Assembly: GCF_033097525.1 (NCBI RefSeq)
Contig: NZ_CP109907.1
Coordinates: 372,001 to 436,000, forward strand
Length of the DNA: 64,000 bases
From: Sphingobacterium sp. UGAL515B_05
GTDB taxonomy: Bacteria; Bacteroidota; Bacteroidia; Sphingobacteriales; Sphingobacteriaceae
Reading direction: 5' to 3'
The position numbers and the translations under genes were made by a program. The notes below the pieces were generated by a model that saw only the letters and a list, made by a program, of their open reading frames with translations, did not search any database and was not told where the DNA came from. Positions 15,918 through 24,201 of this stretch are shown here, piece by piece (positions within the stretch are counted from its first letter, which is position 1; each line of letters begins with the position of its first letter).

Positions 15918-16325
15918 ATGTATCTACATCAGCACAAGAGCTTCAAAGACTTACTGCTTAGGGAATCTGAAGAAAGGGCAATTGATCCCATATTGATCGA
16001 AAAAGATTATTGGATTATGCATTGCCTTTACGGACTTCAAAGATTAGGCTTTCATTTTGAGTTAAAAGGTGGCACGTCTCTATCAAAAGCATATAAAATA
16101 ATTGATAGGTTTTCAGAGGATATTGACATCCACATCCACCCTGGCGCAACATTAGGGATAAATGAAAATCCTAAAAATACCAATGCAAACAATGTTGCCA
16201 AAAGGCTAGCTTTGTTATTTAGATCGAATAAGTGTTACATCATCAATATGGCAATAAGCATTCGCCTTTCCACTAGCCATAAAACCTATTTCAACGCACC
16301 CATTTTTTATGGATATATTCGCTAA
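15918..16325 (+). pseudogene. AbiEii/AbiGii nucleotidyltransferase toxin, truncated
   Basis: 135 residues, against about 250-300 for intact toxins. The N terminus is well kept: ILIEKDYWIMHCLYGLQ and the nucleotidyltransferase core LKGGTSLSKAYKIIDRFSED followed by IDI, with the G-G/T-S and D-x-D motifs. After AKRLALLF (~16220) the frame runs into DNA that is the 3' end of the opposite-strand GH43 gene, so the last ~33 residues are junk. The motif-bearing core remains but the C-terminal domains (motifs III/IV) are lost, so the toxin is probably inactive. Confidence 0.75.
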
Positions 16326-17828
16326 AGTAATATTACCCCAATGCTGATCCGCTTTGCTCAGTTTCTGTTTATACGTTTTACCATTACTTAAAGCATACAT
16401 ATATAAATCCTCAAATCCGCTGCCACGTTTAAATTTTGCAGATAAAGTATATTTTCCATCCGCTAGTTTCATATGCTGGCTAGACTGAATAATCTGTGAG
16501 ACTTTACGCTTAAAATCTATTTTATCGTTAATCTGCAAACTCTTTTCTCCAATTACCTGCTTTCTATCCTCGGCTGTATTGAAATAATTAAGCACGGGCG
16601 ATAAAGAATCGCTTACAGAGAGTATATTTCCTTTAATGATCGTAGTTTGCCATCCTAATAACTGTTCCTGAACAGGCTTTACCGGACTTGGTATATGTCT
16701 TCTATCGGCCTCGAAACTCCCGTTCTTAACATAATTATTGTCACCGTTCACCTGCCATTCTCCTGTTGTTGGATGAAGACTCCATGAACTTAACGAATTA
16801 AAAATAGGCTTTTGGCCATCAAAGGAAAGGGGACACCACTGGTTATATCCTAGACCATTGCCCGCAAAATTAGCCCATCTGTCGCCACAATAAATAACCG
16901 TCTGCTTTTTGGCCCCTTTTAGCGTCACAAAAAATCCGGTTTGCGTAACATGGGCATAATCTGCCTCTGAACCTTCCATGATCAGCATTTCATTCGTTGG
17001 CGTATATGGACCATAAATATGATCTGAAACGGAGTAATAGGCAAAAGAGGAATCCCAGCCATATAAGTTGGAGGCAAATAAATAGTATTTTCCATTATAT
17101 TTGAACATACAATTCCCCTCTCTTCCCTCCCCTTTAAATATCATATTACAATCCAATAGCCCTACCTTACCGTCCTTGATACCAATTTCTGAGATGTAAA
17201 TCTTGTTTCTTCCTCTTCCGTAGGAATACACCAGGTAAGACTTTCCGGTATCCTCATCGGTGAATACCGTTTGATCTCCGGTGTTGCTTGTGCCTATCAT
17301 ACCCGTCATATTGATACGCTGGTGCCATTTAAATGGGCCATTGGGACGGTCTGATAAGGTAACCAATAATTGATCATTGTGCTGGATGAACAACGCATAC
17401 TTGGCTATTTCCTTGATGTATGCAACACCTAGACGTCCTGCCCAGCGCGTCTGGATAGAATTTTTATTAAGTTCATCAAGAGTCAGTACATCTCCCTGAG
17501 AGGTCCAGTTTACGAGATCCTTAGACACATAACACGTTACAGAAACAAAATTGTCGCGTTCAGGAGTAACACTGGGATCATTTCGGTATTTTTCAGATTC
17601 TTGATATTTTGCTCCATACCAAAAATATTTAGTCTGCCCATCTTCAGGATCTCTGAAAGAAAAAATACCTCCTCCTTGGCTATATATAGGCTGTCCATCT
17701 TGGGTATCCCAAAAAATATCATTTTTAATTTTCAAAAATCCTGTTGTAGGATCTGACTGGCCTTGCAACTGTGAAAATAACAGGCAAAGTATAAAAGAAA
17801 ATAAGATGTGTTTAGATAAGGTGATCAT
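16215..17828 (-). CDS. GH43-family glycoside hydrolase with C-terminal jelly-roll domain
   Basis: 537 residues from the ATG at 17828; the TTG at 17864 adds residues before the signal peptide. Signal peptide 1-24 (ILFSFILCLLFSQLQGQ). A five-bladed propeller-type GH43-like domain spans ~30-370: GGGIFSFRDPEDG, YFWYGAKYQ, GDQTVFTDEDTGKSYLVYS, FKGEGREGNCMFKYNGKYY and GSEADYAHVTQTGFF. This resembles exo-beta-1,3-galactanase-like subfamilies. The C-terminal ~160 residues (VKNGSFEADRR to IDDVTLI) form a carbohydrate-binding-like jelly roll. Secreted enzyme acting on plant or microbial galactan-type chains (inference). The stop codon lies exactly at the junction with the truncated AbiEii gene. Confidence 0.75.
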   Translation of the reverse strand: MITLSKHILFSFILCLLFSQLQGQSDPTTGFLKIKNDIFWDTQDGQPIYSQGGGIFSFRDPEDGQTKYFWYGAKYQESEKYRNDPSVTPERDNFVSVTCYVSKDLVNWTSQGDVLTLDELNKNSIQTRWAGRLGVAYIKEIAKYALFIQHNDQLLVTLSDRPNGPFKWHQRINMTGMIGTSNTGDQTVFTDEDTGKSYLVYSYGRGRNKIYISEIGIKDGKVGLLDCNMIFKGEGREGNCMFKYNGKYYLFASNLYGWDSSFAYYSVSDHIYGPYTPTNEMLIMEGSEADYAHVTQTGFFVTLKGAKKQTVIYCGDRWANFAGNGLGYNQWCPLSFDGQKPIFNSLSSWSLHPTTGEWQVNGDNNYVKNGSFEADRRHIPSPVKPVQEQLLGWQTTIIKGNILSVSDSLSPVLNYFNTAEDRKQVIGEKSLQINDKIDFKRKVSQIIQSSQHMKLADGKYTLSAKFKRGSGFEDLYMYALSNGKTYKQKLSKADQHWGNITLANISIKNGCVEIGFMASGKANAYCHIDDVTLIRSK

Positions 17829-18394
17829 AGTTTTGGTCCAATGGAAAAATCCAAGATAAAGCAATAATTCTTAAAAGCCATCATGCCCCAACCTGTACTT
17901 CCCTAATTTATTTTACACAATACCCCCCGGCTTATCGGCTTTAGACCGATGATCAAGAAAATCCGGTGAATAGAAGGTAGAGAAAGCTGCGTCTGATTCG
18001 TACCAGGTTCGCCCCCTGTTCGGATCAACAACAGATAATCTACAGCTATTCACCAGACATTAACCAGTCCCTGAACAGAAAATATCTGGATAAAGACTGT
18101 ACAATATTCGATCCGTATCTGTTACGATCCGAAGGTGGTACGAAGCAGGTACGAACACAACCCCTATAAAAGTTTTAATTCATCCCCGGATAACAGATTT
18201 TCAGACGTGCTAAAATCAGAATTTTATATTTTACAACATTGACAAACCTAAGCTGATCACAGTAATATTCATACCTAACGATTCGCCAAACGCGGTTTAC
18301 GATAAAACTGAAAATAATATTTGTAGGGTACATTTTCCAAAGAATCATGAAAATTTAGGTACTTTTAAAGATATGTTAAATCATAAAAAATAGC
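17829..18394. other. Intergenic region with R1 relic
   Basis: 566 bp between divergent genes. Contains the R1 relic at 17915-17985, then GC-richer DNA with no ORF. No promoter box could be assigned with confidence. Confidence 0.4.
17915..17985. repeat. Dispersed repeat R1, degraded copy 4
   Basis: ACACAATACCCCCCGGC then TTATCGGCTTTAGACCGATG and a GGTGAATAGAAGG stretch match the upstream DNA of the NTF2-like genes, but no NTF2-like gene follows; the GH43 gene does. Confidence 0.65.
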
Positions 18395-19438
18395 ATGCGC
18401 AACATAACAATCTTATTTACTTTCTTAGCCGTATCAGTCTTCCAACTTATCGGTAGCTGCTTTGCTCAAACCAAGTATGTTATCTTTGATCAAGACAAAC
18501 TAACCGATTCATTGAATGGCCATTTATTCTGCAAAAGAACATATGCAGAAATCGAATCTGACAGTACCGATTTTCCAGATTTGACTATTTATAATTTTCT
18601 GTTCAAAAAAAGCATCCTTACTGATGATTCAAATCAAAAAGTATTTCAGAATTTTTTAAGCTTTGAGCGCGATGGGAAAAATTTGCCCGTTGATATCTTA
18701 GTTACAATAACGCCGCTGACAAGAACTAAATTTGAGTTAAAAAACATCTCGAAAGCCGTTGCTAACAGGGAGATTAACGTAATTTCTTTGGATAGCCTGT
18801 TGCGAACCTCAGCAAAAGATATATTTTATGCCAGGTATGCACCTTTAGGTGTTTTTTCAGACACGCCATCACTCAATTTGAAAAGGACCAATTATAAAAT
18901 CGTGGTAAAACGAAAAAATGAATATTTTCTAGTCGACAACGAGACCTTAACGGAGTCCTATTTTATTGGTCATGGTTATATGGAGCCTTATAGAACCAAT
19001 GCAGCAGGAATATATCCGCAGAGTAAGAATTTTTCAAAACAAAATTATCTCGCCCCTGAAAAGTCAAATATGCTAAAAGGGGGAATAATAAAAGATACTA
19101 CCATAAATTTAAATAATCAGGACCGAACGATAGTAATCGATAGATTTTGGACAAATGAACCATACATTCCTTTTACAAAAAGTGCAGGTTTAAATAAAGG
19201 TAACGATTGGTATGCAGTAGAAGGAATTGGAGATTTTGAGTTCTATTGGGACAATGGTATAGTAAACGGTAATTTTTTGGACTATTTCAAAAAAGCCAAA
19301 TTAAACTATATGCCCGATAAACAGCTCAATAGAAAACTGAACCTTTGGTATAAAACAAAGAAAATAAATGGAATACCACTCAAATATTTTTTTAAGAACA
19401 AAGGTTTGGACAACACAAATTTGAAATCGATAATATAG
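18395..19438 (+). CDS. Hypothetical secreted protein
   Basis: 347 residues. Signal peptide 1-25 (FLAVSVFQLIGSCFAQT). No recognised domain. The body is beta-rich with short motifs such as YVIFDQDKL, FWTNEPYIPF and GIGDFEFYWDNGIVNG. Convergent with the lanthipeptide-locus receptor gene; a GCCACATC hairpin separates them. No function assigned. Confidence 0.6.
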   Translation: MRNITILFTFLAVSVFQLIGSCFAQTKYVIFDQDKLTDSLNGHLFCKRTYAEIESDSTDFPDLTIYNFLFKKSILTDDSNQKVFQNFLSFERDGKNLPVDILVTITPLTRTKFELKNISKAVANREINVISLDSLLRTSAKDIFYARYAPLGVFSDTPSLNLKRTNYKIVVKRKNEYFLVDNETLTESYFIGHGYMEPYRTNAAGIYPQSKNFSKQNYLAPEKSNMLKGGIIKDTTINLNNQDRTIVIDRFWTNEPYIPFTKSAGLNKGNDWYAVEGIGDFEFYWDNGIVNGNFLDYFKKAKLNYMPDKQLNRKLNLWYKTKKINGIPLKYFFKNKGLDNTNLKSII

Positions 19439-19479
19439 CTAGCAATACCCAATGTTTCATTGATTACAACTTGGAAATT

Positions 19480-19556
19480 CAATTGTACTTTAAAACATTG
19501 CATAACGGAATATAAAAGTGGAAACGTAAAAAAGCCACATCTCACAACGTGGCTTT
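19480..19556. terminator. Partial R2 relic ending in GCCAC hairpin (bidirectional terminator)
   Basis: TTTAAAACATTGCATAACG and GTGGAAACGTAAAA match the short R2 variant. The ending is AAAGCCAC (19531-19538) / GTGGCTTT (19549-19556) with a 10-base loop, between two convergent genes. Confidence 0.6.
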
Positions 19557-19633
19557 AAAATATACAAATTACAGGCTCCTTTTGACGAAATCAAAAGAGA
19601 ATCACATAGTAATTTTCCTTGATGCGCTTACCT

Positions 19634-21988
19634 TTACATTCCGAGTCTTTCTTTTAACGTTTTGTTCCCATCGTTTTCTAAACTTTTACTTTTTGACTTA
19701 GCCCCCGCAGAAAAATTGTATTTAAAACTAAGGGTAACTTTTCTCGTATCTCTTTTGAGATAACTCTGAGATATCGCTGGCAGGTCTTCTGTCTTTACTT
19801 TTACATTAGCATCATAGAAAAGGTCTGACACAGATAATTTAATAAATGCCTTTTTGCCAAAAAGAGATTTTCGAACCCCCAAAGTCGTGTTTGAAAAAGC
19901 ACCTATGGTATAAAGTCCATCCAAGAAAGCAGTACTTCCAAAAAATACAGCCTCAACATTCCATCCTTTAGCTACCGCAAAACTATTATAGAAACTTAAA
20001 TTCCCATAATACTTCGACTTACTTTTGATTTCCCCGCTCTGCAGTCCAGGGTAATTGAACTTTAGATGATTACCTTCTAAATAGAGATTGGAATTCCAAA
20101 ATTTCACAAAATTGAAAGAACGAGAGAGACTCAATGTCCATTGATATTTATTATAAAAATTGTCTGTGGTAAGGGTATATTTATAGGTTTCAGGATTATA
20201 TAGATAATAATCGTTCAAACTATTATTTGTAATGATATAGTTTAATGTAAGATTAGTTTCCTTTATACTGGCATTTATAAAAAGCTCATGATTAACTTCC
20301 GGAATTAATTTTGAATTTCCACGACTAACCGTATAATTGTCTATGATAAATTCATATGGTATCAATTTGGCGTATGAAGGTCTATTTATATTTCTTGCAT
20401 AACCCGCAGAGAAAGTATAACTTTCATTGAGCAAATAATCAAATCTTACTTTAGGTAAAAGATGGAAGTAGTTTCTTTTGAGTTCCTGCTGAAGAGAAAG
20501 CTGATAGTCTGTATTTTCACCCCTTAATCCTAAACTAAGATTGACCTTGTCTGAAAATTTATATTCACCAGAAAGATAAAGGGCAAAAATGGATTCATTA
20601 AAACGACTTTCCAAGCTATCAGTTTTACTTACCTGATTAAACAACTGTGTATTATCACTCTGCGTGTGAACATATTTGGTTCCGACACTATACTTAAGTT
20701 TTTTATAGTTCTTGTCAAAATCTATGGCAAATGTCTTTGCATTAAACTTGGAATATGTATTATTAAAGGTATATTGAGTCCCGCCTTCGATAATTTCTTT
20801 CAGTTTTTGATTTTTTTCATTTTCATATATTAAGACATCTCCAGAAAACTGAATCCGTGAATCCAAGGTATCTAGCGTTCGACTATAATTGGTACCAAAC
20901 GTATAATTGTTGATATCATATCTGATATCATTTTTGCTATCTATTTTTGACAAATTACCATTTTCGCTTTTAGTAATGAAAACATTCCCTAGACCATCGT
21001 ATTTATTGTAATTTCTTCTAAAAGTAAGCGCCAATTTATCATTATCAGTTGGCTGATATCCCATACCAGCTGAATATGATCCGGAATTATAGTTATTATC
21101 TGAAAAGTCTATATCTTGATTTAACACTCCGATTTCTTTCGAATCCTTTATAAGTGATCTATTTTGATAACCTTTTTCGATCATTTTTTTGGTATTATGA
21201 TTTGCATCGGCTTCAAAATAAATTTTCCCAAGATTTATACTGGCCGTTAAACCACCACTTCCCCCAGCTTTTATACCTTTAAATAAACTTCCTTCTATTG
21301 AACCAATAATACCTTTCGTTTTTTTCTTTTTGGTATAGATTTCAATAACAGCCGAAGTATTTCCATCATATTTAGATGAAGGTGCCGTGATAATTTCTAT
21401 TCGCTCAATTTTGTCACCTGACAACGTAGACAATACCATTTGCAAAGAAGTTTCTGGTATACGTTGCTTATCAAGAAAAACAGCGATATTGGTTTTACCT
21501 TGAACTTTAATTTGATTATTGGCAACCTGTACATAGGGGCTCATGCCTAATATAGCCATAACATCATTGCCCTGAGCTATATCAGCCCCGTCCAGATTCA
21601 GTACCACACGATCCGTTTTATAATTTAATAATTTTTTTGTCCCAGTCACCTGGACCTCATCAAGGATGAGCTCATTTTTAACTAGAAAAGTCGTGTCAAC
21701 TTTAGAGGAGATGTTGGGAATAACAATTTCACGCACAGAACTTTTGTACCCGATCGCAGTTAGTATCATTTTATACCCTCCAGCATGAATATCTTTGAGC
21801 ACAAATGAACCATCACGAGCAGACATCAACACTTTACTTGACTGGTCGTCGACAGGGCCGATAATCTTTATAGATACCCCTTCTAAACCTTGTAATGATT
21901 GTTGATCTACAATAGTACCAGAATATAGGTTTTGGCTTTTGGCATGTAGTGATATAAAGAAAATAGTTAGCAGCAACAGTGTCCTCAT
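19634..21988 (-). CDS. TonB-dependent-receptor-like outer-membrane beta-barrel protein (OMP_b-brl_3 type)
   Basis: 784 residues from the ATG at 21988 (in-frame TTG at 22012 is less likely). Signal peptide ~1-20; carboxypeptidase-regulatory-like beta-sandwich ~20-105 (GTIVDQQSLQGLEGVSIKI); plug-like region ~110-220 (ILDEVQVTGTKK, GNDVMAILGMSPYVQV, IERIEIITAPSSKYDG); then a large barrel ending in strand motifs such as KVTLSFKYNF. This is the family of Bacteroidota receptors that carry PF14905-type barrels. It follows the LytTR regulator of the lanthipeptide operon by ~90 bp across a terminator. Possible roles are peptide export or uptake across the outer membrane, or self-protection (inference). 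Confidence 0.75.
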   Translation of the reverse strand: MRTLLLLTIFFISLHAKSQNLYSGTIVDQQSLQGLEGVSIKIIGPVDDQSSKVLMSARDGSFVLKDIHAGGYKMILTAIGYKSSVREIVIPNISSKVDTTFLVKNELILDEVQVTGTKKLLNYKTDRVVLNLDGADIAQGNDVMAILGMSPYVQVANNQIKVQGKTNIAVFLDKQRIPETSLQMVLSTLSGDKIERIEIITAPSSKYDGNTSAVIEIYTKKKKTKGIIGSIEGSLFKGIKAGGSGGLTASINLGKIYFEADANHNTKKMIEKGYQNRSLIKDSKEIGVLNQDIDFSDNNYNSGSYSAGMGYQPTDNDKLALTFRRNYNKYDGLGNVFITKSENGNLSKIDSKNDIRYDINNYTFGTNYSRTLDTLDSRIQFSGDVLIYENEKNQKLKEIIEGGTQYTFNNTYSKFNAKTFAIDFDKNYKKLKYSVGTKYVHTQSDNTQLFNQVSKTDSLESRFNESIFALYLSGEYKFSDKVNLSLGLRGENTDYQLSLQQELKRNYFHLLPKVRFDYLLNESYTFSAGYARNINRPSYAKLIPYEFIIDNYTVSRGNSKLIPEVNHELFINASIKETNLTLNYIITNNSLNDYYLYNPETYKYTLTTDNFYNKYQWTLSLSRSFNFVKFWNSNLYLEGNHLKFNYPGLQSGEIKSKSKYYGNLSFYNSFAVAKGWNVEAVFFGSTAFLDGLYTIGAFSNTTLGVRKSLFGKKAFIKLSVSDLFYDANVKVKTEDLPAISQSYLKRDTRKVTLSFKYNFSAGAKSKSKSLENDGNKTLKERLGM

Positions 21989-22011
21989 TGTTATACGTGT
22001 TAATTTCAACA

Positions 22012-22047
22012 AAAAAAAGACTTGAAATTTAAATCAAGTCTTTTTTT
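22012..22047. terminator. Bidirectional terminator between LytTR and receptor genes
   Basis: GACTTGA (22019-22025) / TCAAGTC (22034-22040) flanked by a run of A on one side and T on the other, so the stem extends with A:T pairs. It should partly uncouple the receptor from the lanthipeptide operon. Confidence 0.7.
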
Positions 22048-22077
22048 ACACCAAACCCTATTTTTGGAGGACGAATA

Positions 22078-22785
22078 CTAAATTTCGAGAACTTTCATCA
22101 GGTGTTCTTTATAGGATTCCCCGATAGGGAACAGGCGATCTGATCCTTCCAATTTCAGATGCCCGCCATTGAATGTTGCTATCTTTGAGATTGAAACAAT
22201 AAAGGAACGATGAATTCTGATAAAACCTGAATTCATTAAAGTAAGCTCGAGATCTTTCATATTCATTAATGTTGTCAATTTGTTATTCAAAAAGGATATT
22301 GACACATAATTTTTTAATCCTTCTATATAAAGCACCTCATTGAGCTTTACTTTTAGATACTTGCCCTTCTGATCGCCTTTGACAAACAAAAAGTCCTTAA
22401 CGAGTTTTGGCGTACTTGTACTGCCGACATTATTCCTTCTATTGAATTTACCCACAGCAGTCATAAATCTTTCAAAGGTAACCGGCTTCAGCAAGTAATC
22501 CACGATATCATTTTCAAATCCTTGAACCGCATACTCTTCAAATGCAGTGACCATAATAAATTTATGCTGTCCATTCTTTATCCTGACAAACTCGAGCCCC
22601 GAGAGCTCCTCCATATTGATATCGATAAAGACCAAATCTATATCTTCATTTTTATCCAGATATTCCAGAGCCTGCAAAGGATTATTAAAGGTTTTCTTCA
22701 GTTCAAGATGGGCCGTCTTATTGACATAACCAGCTAGTAATTCAACAATATGATGTTCATCATCAATTATAATACAAGTATTCAT
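22078..22785 (-). CDS. LytTR-family response regulator
   Basis: 235 residues from the ATG at 22785. Receiver domain 1-120: acidic pocket IIDDEHH, phospho-acceptor aspartate in VFIDINMEELSG (~residue 56), VTAFEEYA, and the lysine of YLLKPVTFERF. LytTR DNA-binding domain ~135-235: DFLFVKGDQKGKYLKVKLNE, LYIEGLKNYVSISF, GFIRIHRSFIVSISKI. The start overlaps the end of the kinase gene, so the two are translationally coupled. Probably controls the lanthipeptide operon in response to the kinase signal (inference). Confidence 0.9.
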   Translation of the reverse strand: MNTCIIIDDEHHIVELLAGYVNKTAHLELKKTFNNPLQALEYLDKNEDIDLVFIDINMEELSGLEFVRIKNGQHKFIMVTAFEEYAVQGFENDIVDYLLKPVTFERFMTAVGKFNRRNNVGSTSTPKLVKDFLFVKGDQKGKYLKVKLNEVLYIEGLKNYVSISFLNNKLTTLMNMKDLELTLMNSGFIRIHRSFIVSISKIATFNGGHLKLEGSDRLFPIGESYKEHLMKVLEI

Positions 22786-22787
22786 TA

Positions 22788-23849
22788 TCAAATCCTTAAT
22801 AATACTTCAAAAATATACCTGTCCCCCTCTACATAATTTTTATGCTCAAACCTGTCTTTGTAATATATAGTAAGTCTTCGAATTGTATTCTTTAATCCTA
22901 TTCCCGAACTTTCATTATATTTTCTAGGTGTAACCGGAACATGGTTAATGCAAGTGAAATATAAATAATTTTCTTCTATTTTAAAAGATATAGCAATAGG
23001 TTTGTTTGGATCATGCAGTATACCATACTTAAAAGCATTTTCTATTACAGTAATGAAAATTAAAGGAATAACTTCAACATCTTTTAATAATGGGTCATAA
23101 CTCAATTTTACATAAATCTGGTTGTTGAATCTGATTTTATAAATTTTAATTAAATTTTCGATATGTTCAAGTTCCTTTGATAACCGTACATAATGATTTT
23201 CCCCTTCAGTTGTTGATAACGAATAACGCATGATATTAGAAAGCAAATAAATTGCCTCAGCAAGCTCAGGCGAGTTGTTGACCGATTTACCATATAGGAA
23301 GCTTAACGTATTATAAAGAAAATGTGGATTAATTTGGGCTTTAAGAAAATCCAGTTCCATCCTTGCCGTTAGAATCTCTTTACTCTGCTTTTCAATGAGA
23401 ATTTCGCTTTTTTCTTTTTCTACTTTTTGTAGTATGCTGGCACTTCTTTTAATAGTCCAGTACCCAAATGAGACGAGATATAACTGAAAATACAGATATC
23501 CTGATTCGATAATAAATAGTTTTAATTGAAATCCCTGTTTTATACCATATAAAAAATTAATAAAAGGGATTTTAATTAGATAGCGCAAGATGAGATATAA
23601 CGCTAAACAGGCAATAGATAGATAAACAGTTTTGAATAAATTTACTTTACAATATTTAAGGACATAAGCAGAATTTATATAGAAAAACAATGCCAGCAGT
23701 ACATGAGATAGAAAAAAATCAATAAAATAAAAATCACTCTCAAGAATATATAATAACACTAATTTCAATAAAAAATATAAAGTCCAAAGAATAAGTTGGA
23801 CTTTGATCGGTTCAAATTGTTTTTTCATTCGAAATTTATCAATACTCAT
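22788..23849 (-). CDS. LytS-type sensor histidine kinase
   Basis: 353 residues from the ATG at 23849. Four membrane segments in the first ~140 residues, a coiled linker, then the His_kinase domain: LDFLKAQINPHFLYNTLSFL (phospho-accepting histidine near 173) and an ATPase half with VIENAFKYGILHD and GIGLKNTIRRL. No large periplasmic sensor, so the signal is probably sensed in the membrane. The start overlaps the end of the 120-residue gene upstream. Confidence 0.9.
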   Translation of the reverse strand: MSIDKFRMKKQFEPIKVQLILWTLYFLLKLVLLYILESDFYFIDFFLSHVLLALFFYINSAYVLKYCKVNLFKTVYLSIACLALYLILRYLIKIPFINFLYGIKQGFQLKLFIIESGYLYFQLYLVSFGYWTIKRSASILQKVEKEKSEILIEKQSKEILTARMELDFLKAQINPHFLYNTLSFLYGKSVNNSPELAEAIYLLSNIMRYSLSTTEGENHYVRLSKELEHIENLIKIYKIRFNNQIYVKLSYDPLLKDVEVIPLIFITVIENAFKYGILHDPNKPIAISFKIEENYLYFTCINHVPVTPRKYNESSGIGLKNTIRRLTIYYKDRFEHKNYVEGDRYIFEVLLRI

Positions 23850-24201
23850 CAAATATAATCGTTTTTTTATTTGAGAATTGAGTAAGATTATTGTTTTGCG
23901 GAATTATGCACAGGACACTATCATTAAACTGCAGAATTTTCACGGGGTATCCTTTGATGTGGGCACGATCGGGGAGTCGGCTCTTTGATATATTCTTCCC
24001 ATTTGCGGGACTGATAATTATAAATCCAAATTCCCGATTAACATATTCAATTTTGAACCTATCCATTTTGGATACGCTATCCTTTCTATTATATAGCATG
24101 CCGTACACCAGACCACTCATAACAAATACGACAATAAGTACGATAATTAAAGGAACTAAGGGGATCCTACCTAGACTTTTATCTAATTCTTTTTTTTCCA
24201 T
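23839..24201 (-). CDS. Small single-pass membrane protein of the lanthipeptide operon
   Basis: 120 residues: cytoplasmic tail 1-12, one membrane segment ~13-36 (IPLVPLIIVLIVVFVMSGLV), then ~80 residues outside with a beta-rich look (EFGFIIISPANGKNISK, IKGYPVKILQFNDSVLCII). The position directly after the exporter is where an HlyD-type adaptor might be found, and the N-terminal layout is adaptor-like. It lacks the long coiled-coil and lipoyl halves and is a third of the normal length. The start overlaps the exporter stop (TAATG). Function unknown. Confidence 0.6.
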   Translation of the reverse strand: MEKKELDKSLGRIPLVPLIIVLIVVFVMSGLVYGMLYNRKDSVSKMDRFKIEYVNREFGFIIISPANGKNISKSRLPDRAHIKGYPVKILQFNDSVLCIIPQNNNLTQFSNKKTIIFDEY

